64,000 bases of DNA from Streptomyces reniochalinae (GTDB lineage: Bacteria > Actinomycetota > Actinomycetes > Streptomycetales > Streptomycetaceae), in contig NZ_QOIM01000023.1 of assembly GCF_003323735.1 (NCBI RefSeq), positions 1-64,000 on the forward strand. Reading direction: 5' to 3'. The notes under the pieces are model-generated. The model saw nothing but the letters and a program-made list of their open reading frames with translations, did not search any database and was not told the origin of the DNA. Both the position numbers and the translations under genes were made by a program. Below, piece after piece: positions 1 to 9,593 of the stretch. Position 1 is the stretch's first letter, and every line of letters begins with the position of its first letter.

Positions 1-238
1 ATGCTTCAAACCATCCACAGGAAGAGCGGAACCAGGAGAGGAATAATCCCCCGGCTCACAGCGTCCTCGCTGTTGTGTATTCCAAAGGAACCTCAACCCA
101 CCGGAACAACCCGGCAGGTCGAGGTATCAACATATCTGGCGTTGACTTTTGGCACGCTGTTGAGTTCTCAAGGAACGGACGCTTCCTTCAAAACCGTCTC
201 ACGGGTTTCTCCGGACGTTTGCCCTTTCGGTGTCTCCG

Positions 239-262
239 ACTCTATCAGATGGTTTCTGACCG
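239..262 (-). promoter_or_regulatory. Candidate rrn promoter, downstream
   Basis: The minus strand carries TGATAGAGTCGGAGACACC, with -10 hexamer TAGAGT at 244-239. TGATAGAGTCGGA-type -10 regions are typical of Streptomyces rrn promoters, which usually occur in tandem. The -35 is not clear. Confidence 0.5.
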
Positions 263-325
263 GAGTTCGGAGTGCTTCTCCCGCGAGAATTCCGTGACCG
301 GATTTCTCGGTTCGAGGCGAGGAAG

Positions 326-355
326 AATCTAACTGTTGCTGCCGAGTCTGTCCAA
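326..355 (-). promoter_or_regulatory. Candidate rrn promoter, upstream
   Basis: On the minus strand TTGGAC (355-350) is followed after 18 nt by TAGATT (331-326). This fits the principal sigma factor (HrdB) consensus and points into the rRNA leader. Confidence 0.6.
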
Positions 356-454
356 CTCTGGGCAACCGTTCGAATCCAGTGCCCACAGGGAGCCGCTGCA
401 ACGGCTTTTCCGGGGCGGACAGGACAGTAGCAGGTCCCCGGTGTCCCACGCACA

Positions 455-1462
455 TCACGCGACGGTCGGCAGCTGGGCGGGCCGGTCCGATGCCGCGATG
501 TCGCCTGTTTCTCCTGTCCTCGCCGCCCGACGGCCCACCACGTACACGTAGACAAGGAAGGCGAGTTCGGCGAGCACGCCGATCAGGACGCGCGCCCACG
601 TGGGAAGACCCGATGGGGTGACGAAGGCTTCGATCAGCCCCGAGACGAGGAGTACGGCCGCGAGTCCGATGGCCATGCCGATGGCCGAACGCCCCTCCTG
701 CTCCAGTGCGGTCCGTCGGCTTCGCGGGCCCGGGTCGATCACCGTCCACCCGAGACGGAGCCCCGTACCGGCGGCCACGAAGACGGCCGTCAGCTCCAGC
801 AGGCCGTGTGGGAGGAGAAGTCCGAGGAACGTGTCGAGACGGTCGGCGGAACCCATGAGTCCCAGTCCGACGCCGAGGTTGAGGACGTTCTGGAAGAGAA
901 CCCAGAGCACTGGAAGTCCGAGAAACGCGCCGAAGACGAGACAGATGGCGGCGGCCTGAGCGTTGTTCGTCCAGACCTGCGCGGCGAAGGATGTCGCCGG
1001 GTGGCTCGAGTAGTACGCCTCGTATTGGCCACCCGCTCGTGTCATCTCGCGCAGCTGGTCCGGGGCGGCGATGGTGGCGCGCACTTCCGGGTGGGTGCCG
1101 ATCCACCAGGCGATGAGAGTGGCGAGAACGGTGGACAGCAGGGCGGTCGGCACCCACCAGTTGCGGGACCTGTAGACGGCTGCGGGAAAACCCGCCGCGA
1201 AGAAGTGTGCGGCATCGCGCCAGGTGGCCGTGCGCGCTCCTGTGACGGCGCTCCTGGCCCGGGCCACGAGGTGGGTGAGCCGGTCGGTGACGGCCGGGTC
1301 CGGCGCACTCGACCGGATTTGCGAGAGGTGCGTGGCGGCGCGTTGGTAGAGCGTGACGAGTTCGTCCGTCTCCGGGCCGGTCAGACGGCGGTGGCGGCGC
1401 AGCAGCTCGTCCAGGCGTTCCCAGTCGGCACGGTGGGCCGAGACGAACACATCCAGGTCCAT
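455..1462 (-). CDS. Stage II sporulation protein M family membrane protein
   Basis: 335-residue integral membrane protein of the SpoIIM (DUF95) family. The N-terminal 80 residues look soluble and helical (MDLDVFVSAHRADWERLDEL), followed by several hydrophobic segments, including one near residues 100-120 and a glycine-rich pair near 185-240, and two more close to the C-terminus. In Bacillus SpoIIM is part of the peptidoglycan hydrolase complex that drives engulfment; in actinobacteria the role of these homologues is not established. The ATG at 1462 is preferred over an upstream ATG (1540) because the family starts with this MDLD segment. It is transcribed away from the RDD gene with a 110-bp shared promoter region, a pairing common in actinobacteria. 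Confidence 0.85.
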   Translation of the reverse strand: MDLDVFVSAHRADWERLDELLRRHRRLTGPETDELVTLYQRAATHLSQIRSSAPDPAVTDRLTHLVARARSAVTGARTATWRDAAHFFAAGFPAAVYRSRNWWVPTALLSTVLATLIAWWIGTHPEVRATIAAPDQLREMTRAGGQYEAYYSSHPATSFAAQVWTNNAQAAAICLVFGAFLGLPVLWVLFQNVLNLGVGLGLMGSADRLDTFLGLLLPHGLLELTAVFVAAGTGLRLGWTVIDPGPRSRRTALEQEGRSAIGMAIGLAAVLLVSGLIEAFVTPSGLPTWARVLIGVLAELAFLVYVYVVGRRAARTGETGDIAASDRPAQLPTVA

Positions 1463-1572
1463 GGGGAGAGCTTGGCAGAACGCCAGGCGGATCGTCGTAC
1501 TGGGAGACTGGGTGAGGCGTGACCGGGCGAGACAGGTCACACAGAGCGCCGAGGGAGCGAGGGTGGTGCGCG

Positions 1573-2580
1573 GTGAGTGAGTTGATCACGGGTGACGCGG
1601 TCGTGCTGGGACTGCGTCCTGCCCGGCTGCCGAGCAGAGCACTGGCCGTCTGCCTGGACCTGTTGCTCGCATGGGTCGTCTACATCGCGCTGACGCTGGC
1701 TCTGTCCGCGGCCACGGCGTCACTCGACGCTGCGGCTTTCGCGGCCGTACAGGTGGCGCTTTTTCTGCTCGTCCTGGTCGGGGTTCCGATCGCCGTCGAG
1801 ACGCTGACCCATGGCCGGTCCGTGGGGAAGCTCGCCGCCGGTCTCCGGGTCGTACGGGAGGACGGCGGGCCGATCCGCTTCCGGCATGCGCTGGTGCGTG
1901 GGGCGATCGGCGTGGTGGAGATCCAGGTGCTGTTCGGACTCGTCGCCTGTACGGCCTCCCTGGTGTCCGTACGAGGACGGCGTCTCGGCGACGTGTTCGC
2001 CGGAACGCTGGTGGTGCGCGAACGGGTGCCTGTGCCGAAAGGGATGTCCGTGCCGCCCCCACCTGCATGGCTCGCTGGAGAGTTCGCCGCGCTTGACCTG
2101 TCGCGCGTGCCGGATCAGCTGTGGCTGTCCGTACGGCAGTACCTGATGCGTGCCGCCCAGCTGGATCCCGCCGTGAGCCGTTCGCTGTCCGAGCGGCTGG
2201 CCGACGACGTCACGGCCTGGACCGGTGCGCCGGCACCGCAAGGGATGTCAGCGGCTGTCTATCTGGCCGGTGTGGTGGCCGAGCGCCGGCGGCGAGAAGA
2301 AGAACGGTTCTTCCCCGCGTGGTCCGGCACGGGTGCGGCTGCTGAGGGAACGGCGGCGGCGCGCCTCCCCGTCTCCTCGGACGGTCCGGTCGCTCCGGAG
2401 TCGGTCCAGGCGGACAGTCCCGGCCCTGTGCACACCCCGAACCATCCGGACGGCTCGAACAGTGCGCCGCGCGGGGGCGGCGGCTCGGACCACCGACGCG
2501 GCACCTCGGAAACGCCCTCCGCCGGCCACGGTGAAGGGCCGACGACGCCTCGGGGTACCGGGTTCGTCCCGCCCACGTAG
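1573..2580 (+). CDS. RDD family membrane protein
   Basis: 335-residue protein. Residues about 15-160 form an RDD domain: PSRALAVCLD carries the first Arg and Asp, two hydrophobic segments follow, then GRSVGKLAAGLRVVREDGG and a third membrane segment. RDD proteins are small membrane proteins, some implicated in Na+/H+ exchange, but no specific substrate can be assigned. The C-terminal 110 residues are Pro/Ser/Gly-rich and probably disordered. The GTG at 1573 gives an N-terminus directly before the first membrane helix; an ATG at 1519 would lie nearer to the divergent SpoIIM gene and adds a basic stretch without similarity to the family. Confidence 0.82.
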   Translation: MSELITGDAVVLGLRPARLPSRALAVCLDLLLAWVVYIALTLALSAATASLDAAAFAAVQVALFLLVLVGVPIAVETLTHGRSVGKLAAGLRVVREDGGPIRFRHALVRGAIGVVEIQVLFGLVACTASLVSVRGRRLGDVFAGTLVVRERVPVPKGMSVPPPPAWLAGEFAALDLSRVPDQLWLSVRQYLMRAAQLDPAVSRSLSERLADDVTAWTGAPAPQGMSAAVYLAGVVAERRRREEERFFPAWSGTGAAAEGTAAARLPVSSDGPVAPESVQADSPGPVHTPNHPDGSNSAPRGGGGSDHRRGTSETPSAGHGEGPTTPRGTGFVPPT

Positions 2581-2643
2581 TCGGAACCCGGCGAGAGCCA
2601 CCAGTCCCCCGGAGCCCGCGGCTCACATCCGCGGACGCAGTTC

Positions 2644-2699
2644 GTGACTCCCGATGCGTGACTCCCGTTGCGTGACTGCTGATGCGTGGCTCGCTGTTC
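2644..2699. repeat. 14-bp tandem repeat, four copies
   Basis: Four head-to-tail units of 14 bp: GTGACTCCCGATGC, GTGACTCCCGTTGC, GTGACTGCTGATGC and the diverged GTGGCTCGCTGTTC. They lie in the 270-bp gap between the convergent RDD gene and the unknown gene ending at 2853. The rest of that gap shows nothing recognisable. Confidence 0.75.
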
Positions 2700-2852
2700 A
2701 GGGCCGGCGGTTCGCTGTTCGCGGTTTCCGGTTCCCCGTCCGGGGCTCCCGGTTCCGCGAATGTCTCCGCTGAAGCGGCTCCGCGCGTGAGCCGGCCCGC
2801 ACGCGCTCACGGCGATGGCGCCGTGTACGCCCACGGCAGTCGTGGACTCTGT

Positions 2853-3479
2853 CTACGACGGTGGCGCCGCGAAGGTCGACGGCGGCGATTCGAGGTCCTC
2901 CAGCTCGATGCCGGGTGCCGCGAGCACCACGTCACCGGCGAGGTGCACGGCGTGCTGCTCCCCTGTCTCCAGGTCGTTGACCTGGTAGTTCTCCACGATG
3001 AGGGGGGCGTTGTCAGTGGCGTGTGCTTCGCTGTTCTCCAGTGCCCAGGACTGGTCGAGAGTGCGAGGTGCGAGGACGGGGGGTGTGAAAGCGACGAGAC
3101 GTACGCGGGTGGCCCGGTCGCCGGGGGCCGGCCGCAGCAGTCGGGACGTCGCGACGAGGAATGCGGGGGAAGCCCCGGTGAAGGAGTGCGCGGCGGCGTT
3201 GCCCTCCTGGGCTCGCTCGCCGGCCGGGTCGGAGCGGACCCAGGTGACGCCGTCCAGTGCCGCTCCGCGGACCTGCCAGCCGGCCGCGTGCATTTCGAGC
3301 CGGAGAGGGCGGCCGAGCTCGTCGAGGGTGAGGTCGACAGAGCCCGCGTGCTCACCGGTGGGGGTGGTGAGTTGTGAGACGTAGCGCCAGCCGGAGGGGC
3401 CGGTGGCGCAGTGGAAGTGTTCTTCGCCGAGAAAGGAGTGATCGTGCGGATCGTGCAGCGAATAGCGGCCGCGGGGCAT
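2853..3479 (-). CDS. Hypothetical protein
   Basis: 208 residues, no signal peptide or membrane segment and no motif I recognise. It begins MPRGRYSLHDPHDHSFLGEE and has regularly spaced hydrophobic/aromatic strands (for example LEMHAAGWQVRGAALDGVTW), suggesting a beta-rich soluble fold. The longer open frame up to 3782 runs through the repeat cluster and the ahcY terminator and is low-complexity, so the ATG at 3479 is taken as the start. It lies downstream of ahcY in the same direction but is separated from it by a hairpin and repeats, so it is probably transcribed on its own. Confidence 0.6.
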   Translation of the reverse strand: MPRGRYSLHDPHDHSFLGEEHFHCATGPSGWRYVSQLTTPTGEHAGSVDLTLDELGRPLRLEMHAAGWQVRGAALDGVTWVRSDPAGERAQEGNAAAHSFTGASPAFLVATSRLLRPAPGDRATRVRLVAFTPPVLAPRTLDQSWALENSEAHATDNAPLIVENYQVNDLETGEQHAVHLAGDVVLAAPGIELEDLESPPSTFAAPPS

Positions 3480-3681
3480 GGGCGGTTTCCAGGGTCGGTG
3501 CGGTGACGGGGCGCTTCTCCCGGTGACGCGGAGAGGGCCGACGCCCGGACACCTCCCCGCTCGCCCAGGGTAGGCGGCTTCGACTCGGCCTCTTCGCGCG
3601 GCCGGCCCTGACACCTTTCCGGCTCCGGAGCATGCAGGCCCGCCCTTCGCGAACAGGGCCCGGGACCCGCTGCGCCCCGCC

Positions 3682-3760
3682 GCACCGAAGCACAGCGGGG
3701 CGCGCCGCACCGAGGTACAACGAGGCGCTGGACGCCCCGCACCGAGGTACAGCGGGACGC
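3682..3760. repeat. 22-bp repeat, three copies, hairpin-forming
   Basis: Three imperfect copies of GCACCGAGGTACAGCGGGGC-type units start at 3682, 3707 and 3739. The first two are flanked by complementary arms (CGCCCCG/CGGGGCG and GCGCC/GGCGC), so each copy can sit in the loop of a small hairpin. The gap 3480-3806 between the unknown gene and ahcY otherwise holds only the terminator at 3764. Confidence 0.65.
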
Positions 3761-3763
3761 CGG

Positions 3764-3799
3764 CACCGGCCTGGCCGGGCATGCCGTGCCAGGCCGGTG
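3764..3799 (-). terminator. Terminator of ahcY
   Basis: Perfect 12-bp inverted repeat CACCGGCCTGGC / GCCAGGCCGGTG with a 12-nt loop, starting 8 bp beyond the ahcY stop codon. There is no U-run, as is usual in Streptomyces. Confidence 0.7.
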
Positions 3800-3806
3800 G
3801 GTCGGG

Positions 3807-5267
<1,461 letters not shown>

Positions 5268-5980
5268 GTGCGAGCTGCTCCTCGATGTCGAGATATGGGC
5301 TGACTGGTCCGTGCTGCGGCGCGGGACGGCGGTGGCGCCGACGGCGCGGTGCGCGCTGTCGTCACCGGACACACTCGTCCCCTGCTCGCAGCTCAGTCCG
5401 TCGGAGGCCCTCTCTCCCTCGGTGGCCCGTCGTGCGGGCTCTCCCGACCGCCATCAGCAGCGACGTCTGACCCTACGAATTTACACCGCCTGTCCAGGGG
5501 ACCGGATCGGCGCCGTCGTCAGCAAGTACGGCTCGGGGTCGGATTTCGGCCGCTTGCGTTCTTGTCGCTCCGGCTGGTTCTGTGCAGCCTGCGGCCTCTA
5601 CGACCGCCTGTGCGACCGCGTCGGCCGTCGGGCACCGCTCGGGCGCAGGCGACGTGTGAGCGTCTGCGCTACGGCGGCCCGTCCGGCGTACGCGTCCGCG
5701 GCTCGACCGGGCGCCGCGCGCGACTGCGACCGTGACGGCTGAACGGCTGTCGCTTCGCGGTCCTCGGGGTGCCTCGTCGTCCGGCGTGACGCCTCGTGAG
5801 TGCGGCGGGACGCGGTTCGCGCCAGGGGCTCGGCCCGGTTGCGGGAGTGTGCGGCCGGGCTGCGGGAGTGAGCGGCTCGGCCGGGCCGCGCGAGCTGGGA
5901 GCGTTCCGGTCGCGGCCGTCACTGCGACTGCGGCGGCGTCAGAACCACCCTCCACATACCGGCTGATCTAGGAGTTCCAC
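5268..5980. other. 713-bp intergenic region between ahcY and the PTS gene
   Basis: Divergent promoter region. No convincing gene: the open frames have no ribosome site and are Arg/Ala/Gly-rich translations of GC-rich DNA. At about 5828-5890 CCGGTTGCGGGAGTG, CCGGGCTGCGGGAGTG and a third diverged copy form a short degenerate repeat. I looked for an S-adenosylhomocysteine riboswitch before ahcY and did not find its conserved core. Confidence 0.6.
5470..5496 (-). promoter_or_regulatory. Weak promoter candidate for ahcY
   Basis: Minus-strand TGGACA (5496-5491) and TAGGGT (5475-5470) are 15 nt apart, shorter than ideal. If used, the leader would be about 195 nt. Confidence 0.3.
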
Positions 5981-8404
5981 GTGACCAGTCCTGTCGATCC
6001 ACGCGACGGAGCGTCGCCTTCGTCCGAGTCGGGGCGGAAACTGCTGGCCGTGACCGCGTGTCCCACCGGTATCGCGCACACGTACATGGCGGCGGAGAAA
6101 CTGACCAAAGCGGCCGAAGCCCGTGGAATCTCCATGAAGGTGGAGACTCAGGGCTCCATCGGGGCCGAGAACGTACTGTCTGACAACGATGTCACCTCCG
6201 CCGACGGCATCATCGTCGCCGCCGACAAGGACGTGGACCTCAGCCGGTTCGCCGGCAAACGGGTTCTGGTCGCCGGGGTGGCGGACGGGGTCAGCGACCC
6301 GGACGGCCTCATCGACCGCGTACACCAGGCCCCTGTGCACCAGGGCGGGATATCCGCCGCTGCCTCCGGAGGCAGCGGCGACGCCCAGGGCGGCGAGGAG
6401 AGCGAGGGCGGCGGCCCAGGCAGCCGGAACGGCGGCGGGCACGGGCGCGGTGGCACGGGCACGGGTTCGGGCGCCGGTGGCGGCGGTTCCCGCGGCTCCG
6501 GGTCCGCGGAAGCCGCGGGAGCCGGACCGGGGCCCGCGGGAGCGAAGAGCCGGGAGCGCAGCGTCGGCTACAAGGCGCTGATGAACGGCGTGTCGTACAT
6601 GATCCCGTTCGTCGTCGTCGGCGGGCTGTTGATCGCCGTCTCGCTCGCTGTCGGCGGCGATCCGCAGGCCGACGGCGGGCTGGTGATTCCGGACGGCAGC
6701 TTCTGGAAGCACCTCAACGACATCGGCACCATCGGGTTCACGCTGATGGTGCCGATCCTCTCCGGCTACATCGCCTACGCGATCGGCGACCGTCCAGCGC
6801 TGGTGCCCGGGATGATCGGAGGCTGGATCGCCAACACGGGCGAACTGTACGACTCCAAGTCGGGCGCGGGCTTCATCGGGGCGATCGTGACCGGATTCCT
6901 CGCCGGCTACCTGGTGCGCTGGATCAAGCTGGTGCCCATCTCGCGGTTCGTCCGCCCGATCATGCCGATCATCGTGATCCCGATCGTGTCGACATCGGCG
7001 CTCGGGCTGTTCTTCATCTACGTCATCGGTAAGCCGATCTCGTGGGTCTTCGAGAACCTCACCGACTTCCTCGGCAGCATGACCGGCACCAGCGCCGCGC
7101 TGCTCGGCGTGGTGCTCGGGCTGATGATCGCGTTCGACATGGGCGGCCCCGTCAACAAGACGGCGTTCCTCTTCGGCACCGGCCTGGTCTCCAAGAGCCC
7201 CGAAGTGATGGGCATGTGTGCGGCGGCCATCCCGGTGCCCCCGCTGGGCCAGGGCCTGGCAACACTGGTGCGGCGCAAGCTGTACTCGGACCAGGAGCGG
7301 GAGACGGGCCTGGCCGCCCTGTTCATGGGCTTCTTCGGCATCACGGAGGGAGCCATTCCGTTCGCCGCCGCGCGGCCCGCCCGGGTCATCCCGGCCAACA
7401 TGCTCGGTGGCGCCGTGGCGGGCGGTGTCGCCGGCCTGGCGTCGGTCGGTGACAACGTGCCGCACGGCGGGCCCATCGTGGCCGTGCTCGGGGCGGTCGA
7501 CGGCATCGCGATGTTCTTCCTGGCCATCGTCGTCGGTACGGCCGTGACGACGGCCACGACGGTCGGCCTGGTGACCCTCGGCGCCCGCCGCGAGGGGCGG
7601 AGCGCGAAGGCCGAGCCCTCCGCCCCGGCGGGGCCCGCCGGGTCCGCCAACGGTCCGAAGCCCACCGACGGGTCGGAATCCGCCGACCGTACGGAGGCGA
7701 CCGACCGTACGGAGCCCGCCGGTGCGGAATCGACCGACGCGGAGGGGACCGACGCCGAGGCGCCAGATGAGAGCGTGCCCACCGGCGAGAACGCGCCCAC
7801 CGGCGAGAGCGTGCCCGCGGCAGTAGGCAGCGTCGGTTCGGTGGGGGGCGCGGCCGTCGGTGCCCAGGCCGGGGGTGACCATGCCTCCGGTGCGCACCGG
7901 CGGGGAGCTTCGGGAGAGCCGGGCTCCGACGGGCGCGGTTCCAAGCCGCAGGTGCTCTCCGGTCATCTCACGGCGTCGACCGTCGCGGAGCGGTTGGCCG
8001 CCGGGGACAAGGAGGCCGGCATCCGGGAGATGGCCGCGCTGTTGGGACGCAGCGGCAAGGTCGCCGACGGTGAGGCGCTGGTGGAGGCGGCGCTTGCCCG
8101 GGAGGAGCAGGGCACGACGGGGCTGGGCGAGGAGATCGCCATTCCGCATGCCAAGACGGATGCGGTGTCCGCGCCGGTCGTCGGGTTCGCGCGGTCGGCG
8201 GAGGGCGTCGAATGGGGCTCGCTCGACGGGACGAAGGCGCGGCTCGTTTTCATGATCGCCGTGCCGGAGGAGGCGGCGGGAGACGAGCACCTGCGGATAC
8301 TCGCGTTGCTGTCCCGCGCGTTGATGAACGAGACCTTCCGGGAGCGGCTGTTGGCGGCACCCGACAAGGAGGCGGTGTTGCGGACACTCGCCGAGATCGG
8401 GTGA
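5981..8404 (+). CDS. PTS fructose-type transporter, IIB-IIC-IIA fusion
   Basis: 807-residue phosphotransferase permease that imports and phosphorylates a sugar at the expense of phosphoenolpyruvate via HPr. Domain order is IIB (about 19-115, with phospho-Cys27 in AVTACPTGIAHTYMAAEKL), a Gly-rich linker, membrane IIC (about 190-540, with the fructose-family FDMGGPVNKTAFLFG motif), a 120-residue Glu/Thr/Pro-rich linker with degenerate repeats, and IIA (about 665-807, with phospho-His723 in AIPHAKT). The GTG at 5981 follows AGGAG. Fructose is the likely substrate by family; mannose is possible because manA is 1.2 kb away, though on the other strand. No fruK kinase or fruR regulator adjoins it, unlike the classical streptomycete fru operon. 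Confidence 0.92.
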   Translation: MTSPVDPRDGASPSSESGRKLLAVTACPTGIAHTYMAAEKLTKAAEARGISMKVETQGSIGAENVLSDNDVTSADGIIVAADKDVDLSRFAGKRVLVAGVADGVSDPDGLIDRVHQAPVHQGGISAAASGGSGDAQGGEESEGGGPGSRNGGGHGRGGTGTGSGAGGGGSRGSGSAEAAGAGPGPAGAKSRERSVGYKALMNGVSYMIPFVVVGGLLIAVSLAVGGDPQADGGLVIPDGSFWKHLNDIGTIGFTLMVPILSGYIAYAIGDRPALVPGMIGGWIANTGELYDSKSGAGFIGAIVTGFLAGYLVRWIKLVPISRFVRPIMPIIVIPIVSTSALGLFFIYVIGKPISWVFENLTDFLGSMTGTSAALLGVVLGLMIAFDMGGPVNKTAFLFGTGLVSKSPEVMGMCAAAIPVPPLGQGLATLVRRKLYSDQERETGLAALFMGFFGITEGAIPFAAARPARVIPANMLGGAVAGGVAGLASVGDNVPHGGPIVAVLGAVDGIAMFFLAIVVGTAVTTATTVGLVTLGARREGRSAKAEPSAPAGPAGSANGPKPTDGSESADRTEATDRTEPAGAESTDAEGTDAEAPDESVPTGENAPTGESVPAAVGSVGSVGGAAVGAQAGGDHASGAHRRGASGEPGSDGRGSKPQVLSGHLTASTVAERLAAGDKEAGIREMAALLGRSGKVADGEALVEAALAREEQGTTGLGEEIAIPHAKTDAVSAPVVGFARSAEGVEWGSLDGTKARLVFMIAVPEEAAGDEHLRILALLSRALMNETFRERLLAAPDKEAVLRTLAEIG

Positions 8405-8420
8405 TGCCCGGCCCGAGGGC

Positions 8421-8451
8421 TCACGGGCTCATGCGCCCTGTGAGCCCGTGA
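8421..8451. terminator. First hairpin of a tandem terminator pair
   Basis: Perfect 11-bp inverted repeat TCACGGGCTCA / TGAGCCCGTGA around a 9-nt loop, 17 bp after the PTS stop codon. Confidence 0.65.
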
Positions 8452-8460
8452 GAGGAGAGG

Positions 8461-8490
8461 AGGCCCGCTCCGCGTGCGCGGAGCGGGCCT
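8461..8490. terminator. Second hairpin, bidirectional terminator
   Basis: Perfect inverted repeat AGGCCCGCTCCGCG / CGCGGAGCGGGCCT with only two unpaired bases by sequence, followed by TTAT. It lies between the convergent PTS and cation-efflux genes and can serve both. Confidence 0.8.
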
Positions 8491-8528
8491 TATCGCGTCC
8501 GACCCTGGGCGCGGGTTCGGGAGGGGCG

Positions 8529-9497
8529 TCAGGCGCCCGGGCTCTTGACGTCGGACGGTTCGGCGGGCGTCGTCGGCTCCGTACCCGTGGCGCGGTAGAT
8601 GTCCGGCTCCAGGTAGATGACGCGGGCGATGGGTACGGCCTCGCGGATGCGCTGTTCGGCCGCGTCGATGGCGCGGGCGATCTCGACGGCCGTGTCGTCG
8701 TGCTGCACGGCGACCTTGGCGGCGACCAGGAGCTCTTCGGGGCCGAGGTGCAGGGTGCGCATGTGGATGACGCGGGTGACGGTGTCTCCGTCGACGACGG
8801 CCGCGCGGATCTTCTCGCGTTCGGCGGGGTCGGCGGACTCGCCCAGCAGCAGCGATTTGGTCTCCACGGCCAGTACCAGCGCGATGACGACGAGGAGCGC
8901 GCCGATGCACATGGTGCCGACGCCGTCCCACACGCCGTTGCCGGTCAGCAGCGCGAGGCCGACGCCGCCGAGAGCGAGGACGAGGCCGATGAGGGCGCCG
9001 AAGTCCTCCAGCAGGACGACGGGGAGTTCGGGTGCCTTGGCGCGGCGTACGAACTGGCTCCAGCTGAGCTTCCCTCGGAGCTGATTGGACTCCTTGATGG
9101 CGGTGCGGAAGGAGAACGATTCCGCGACGATGGCGAAGACCAGGACACCCACCGGCCAGTACCAGTGCTCGACTTCGTGTGGGTGAGCGATCTTTTCGTA
9201 GCCCTCGTAGAGGGCGAAAACGCCACCCACGGTGAACAGGACGATGGAGACCAGGAAGCCGTAGATGTACCGCTCGCGGCCGTAGCCGAAGGGGTGCTCC
9301 TCGCTGGCCTCCTTCTTCGCCTTCTTGCCGCCGAGCAGCAGGAGTGCCTGGTTGCCCGAGTCGGCGACCGAGTGGACGCCTTCCGCCAGCATCGAGGCCG
9401 AGCCGCTGAAGGCCGCCGCCACGAACTTGGCGACGGCGATGGCCAGGTTGGCGCCCAGCGCGGCGACGATCGCCTTCGTTCCGCCTGATGCACTCAC
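8529..9497 (-). CDS. Cation diffusion facilitator (CDF) family transporter
   Basis: 322-residue inner-membrane metal efflux protein. The N-terminal helices carry ASMLAEGVHSVADSGNQ (HxxxD metal site) and a basic cytoplasmic loop GKKAKKEASEEHPFGYGRER typical of the ZnT9-like branch. A later helix has LLEDFGALIGL, where an Asp replaces part of the usual second HxxxD site, and a C-terminal cytoplasmic domain follows (about 205-300). Zn2+ or another divalent cation exchanged for protons is the family function; the metal cannot be read from sequence. The start is GTG at 9497. A 96-bp gap separates it from manA upstream in the same direction, so co-transcription with manA is possible. Confidence 0.9.
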   Translation of the reverse strand: MSASGGTKAIVAALGANLAIAVAKFVAAAFSGSASMLAEGVHSVADSGNQALLLLGGKKAKKEASEEHPFGYGRERYIYGFLVSIVLFTVGGVFALYEGYEKIAHPHEVEHWYWPVGVLVFAIVAESFSFRTAIKESNQLRGKLSWSQFVRRAKAPELPVVLLEDFGALIGLVLALGGVGLALLTGNGVWDGVGTMCIGALLVVIALVLAVETKSLLLGESADPAEREKIRAAVVDGDTVTRVIHMRTLHLGPEELLVAAKVAVQHDDTAVEIARAIDAAEQRIREAVPIARVIYLEPDIYRATGTEPTTPAEPSDVKSPGA

Positions 9498-9593
9498 GTC
9501 TTCCGGGTCCTTCCTGCTGCGGATGCGGCCATCCGCACGGACAACTCCCCTGCGGTGCGGCCGCTCATGTAGGCGGCCACCGAGGCGCGTCCG

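Larger units (their letters stand above)
1..360 (-). promoter_or_regulatory. rRNA operon leader (16S rRNA off the left edge)
   Basis: Read on the minus strand, about 175-120 contains the streptomycete pre-16S leader element: TTCCTTGAGAACTCAACAGC, then a GCCAAAAGTCAACGCC block and ATATGTTGATACC. This leader is known from Streptomyces rrn operons, where it sits between the rrn promoters and mature 16S rRNA and takes part in antitermination and processing. Two promoter-like elements lie upstream of it (see separate entries). No mature 16S sequence is visible, so the gene begins beyond position 1 and the operon runs leftward out of the window. Open reading frames here on both strands have no coding support. 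The call rests on recognition of the leader, not on an alignment. Confidence 0.85.

Noticed and set aside
1..332. Short plus-strand frames at the left edge
   Set aside because: They run antisense through a recognisable rRNA leader.
5268..5480. SAH riboswitch upstream of ahcY
   Set aside because: The conserved GAGGAGCG and CAGGCUCG core segments were not found in the right arrangement; GAGGAG near the start is the ribosome site.
5473..5955. 160-codon minus-strand frame between ahcY and the PTS gene
   Set aside because: No start context, Arg/Ala/Pro-rich translation, no recognisable domain.
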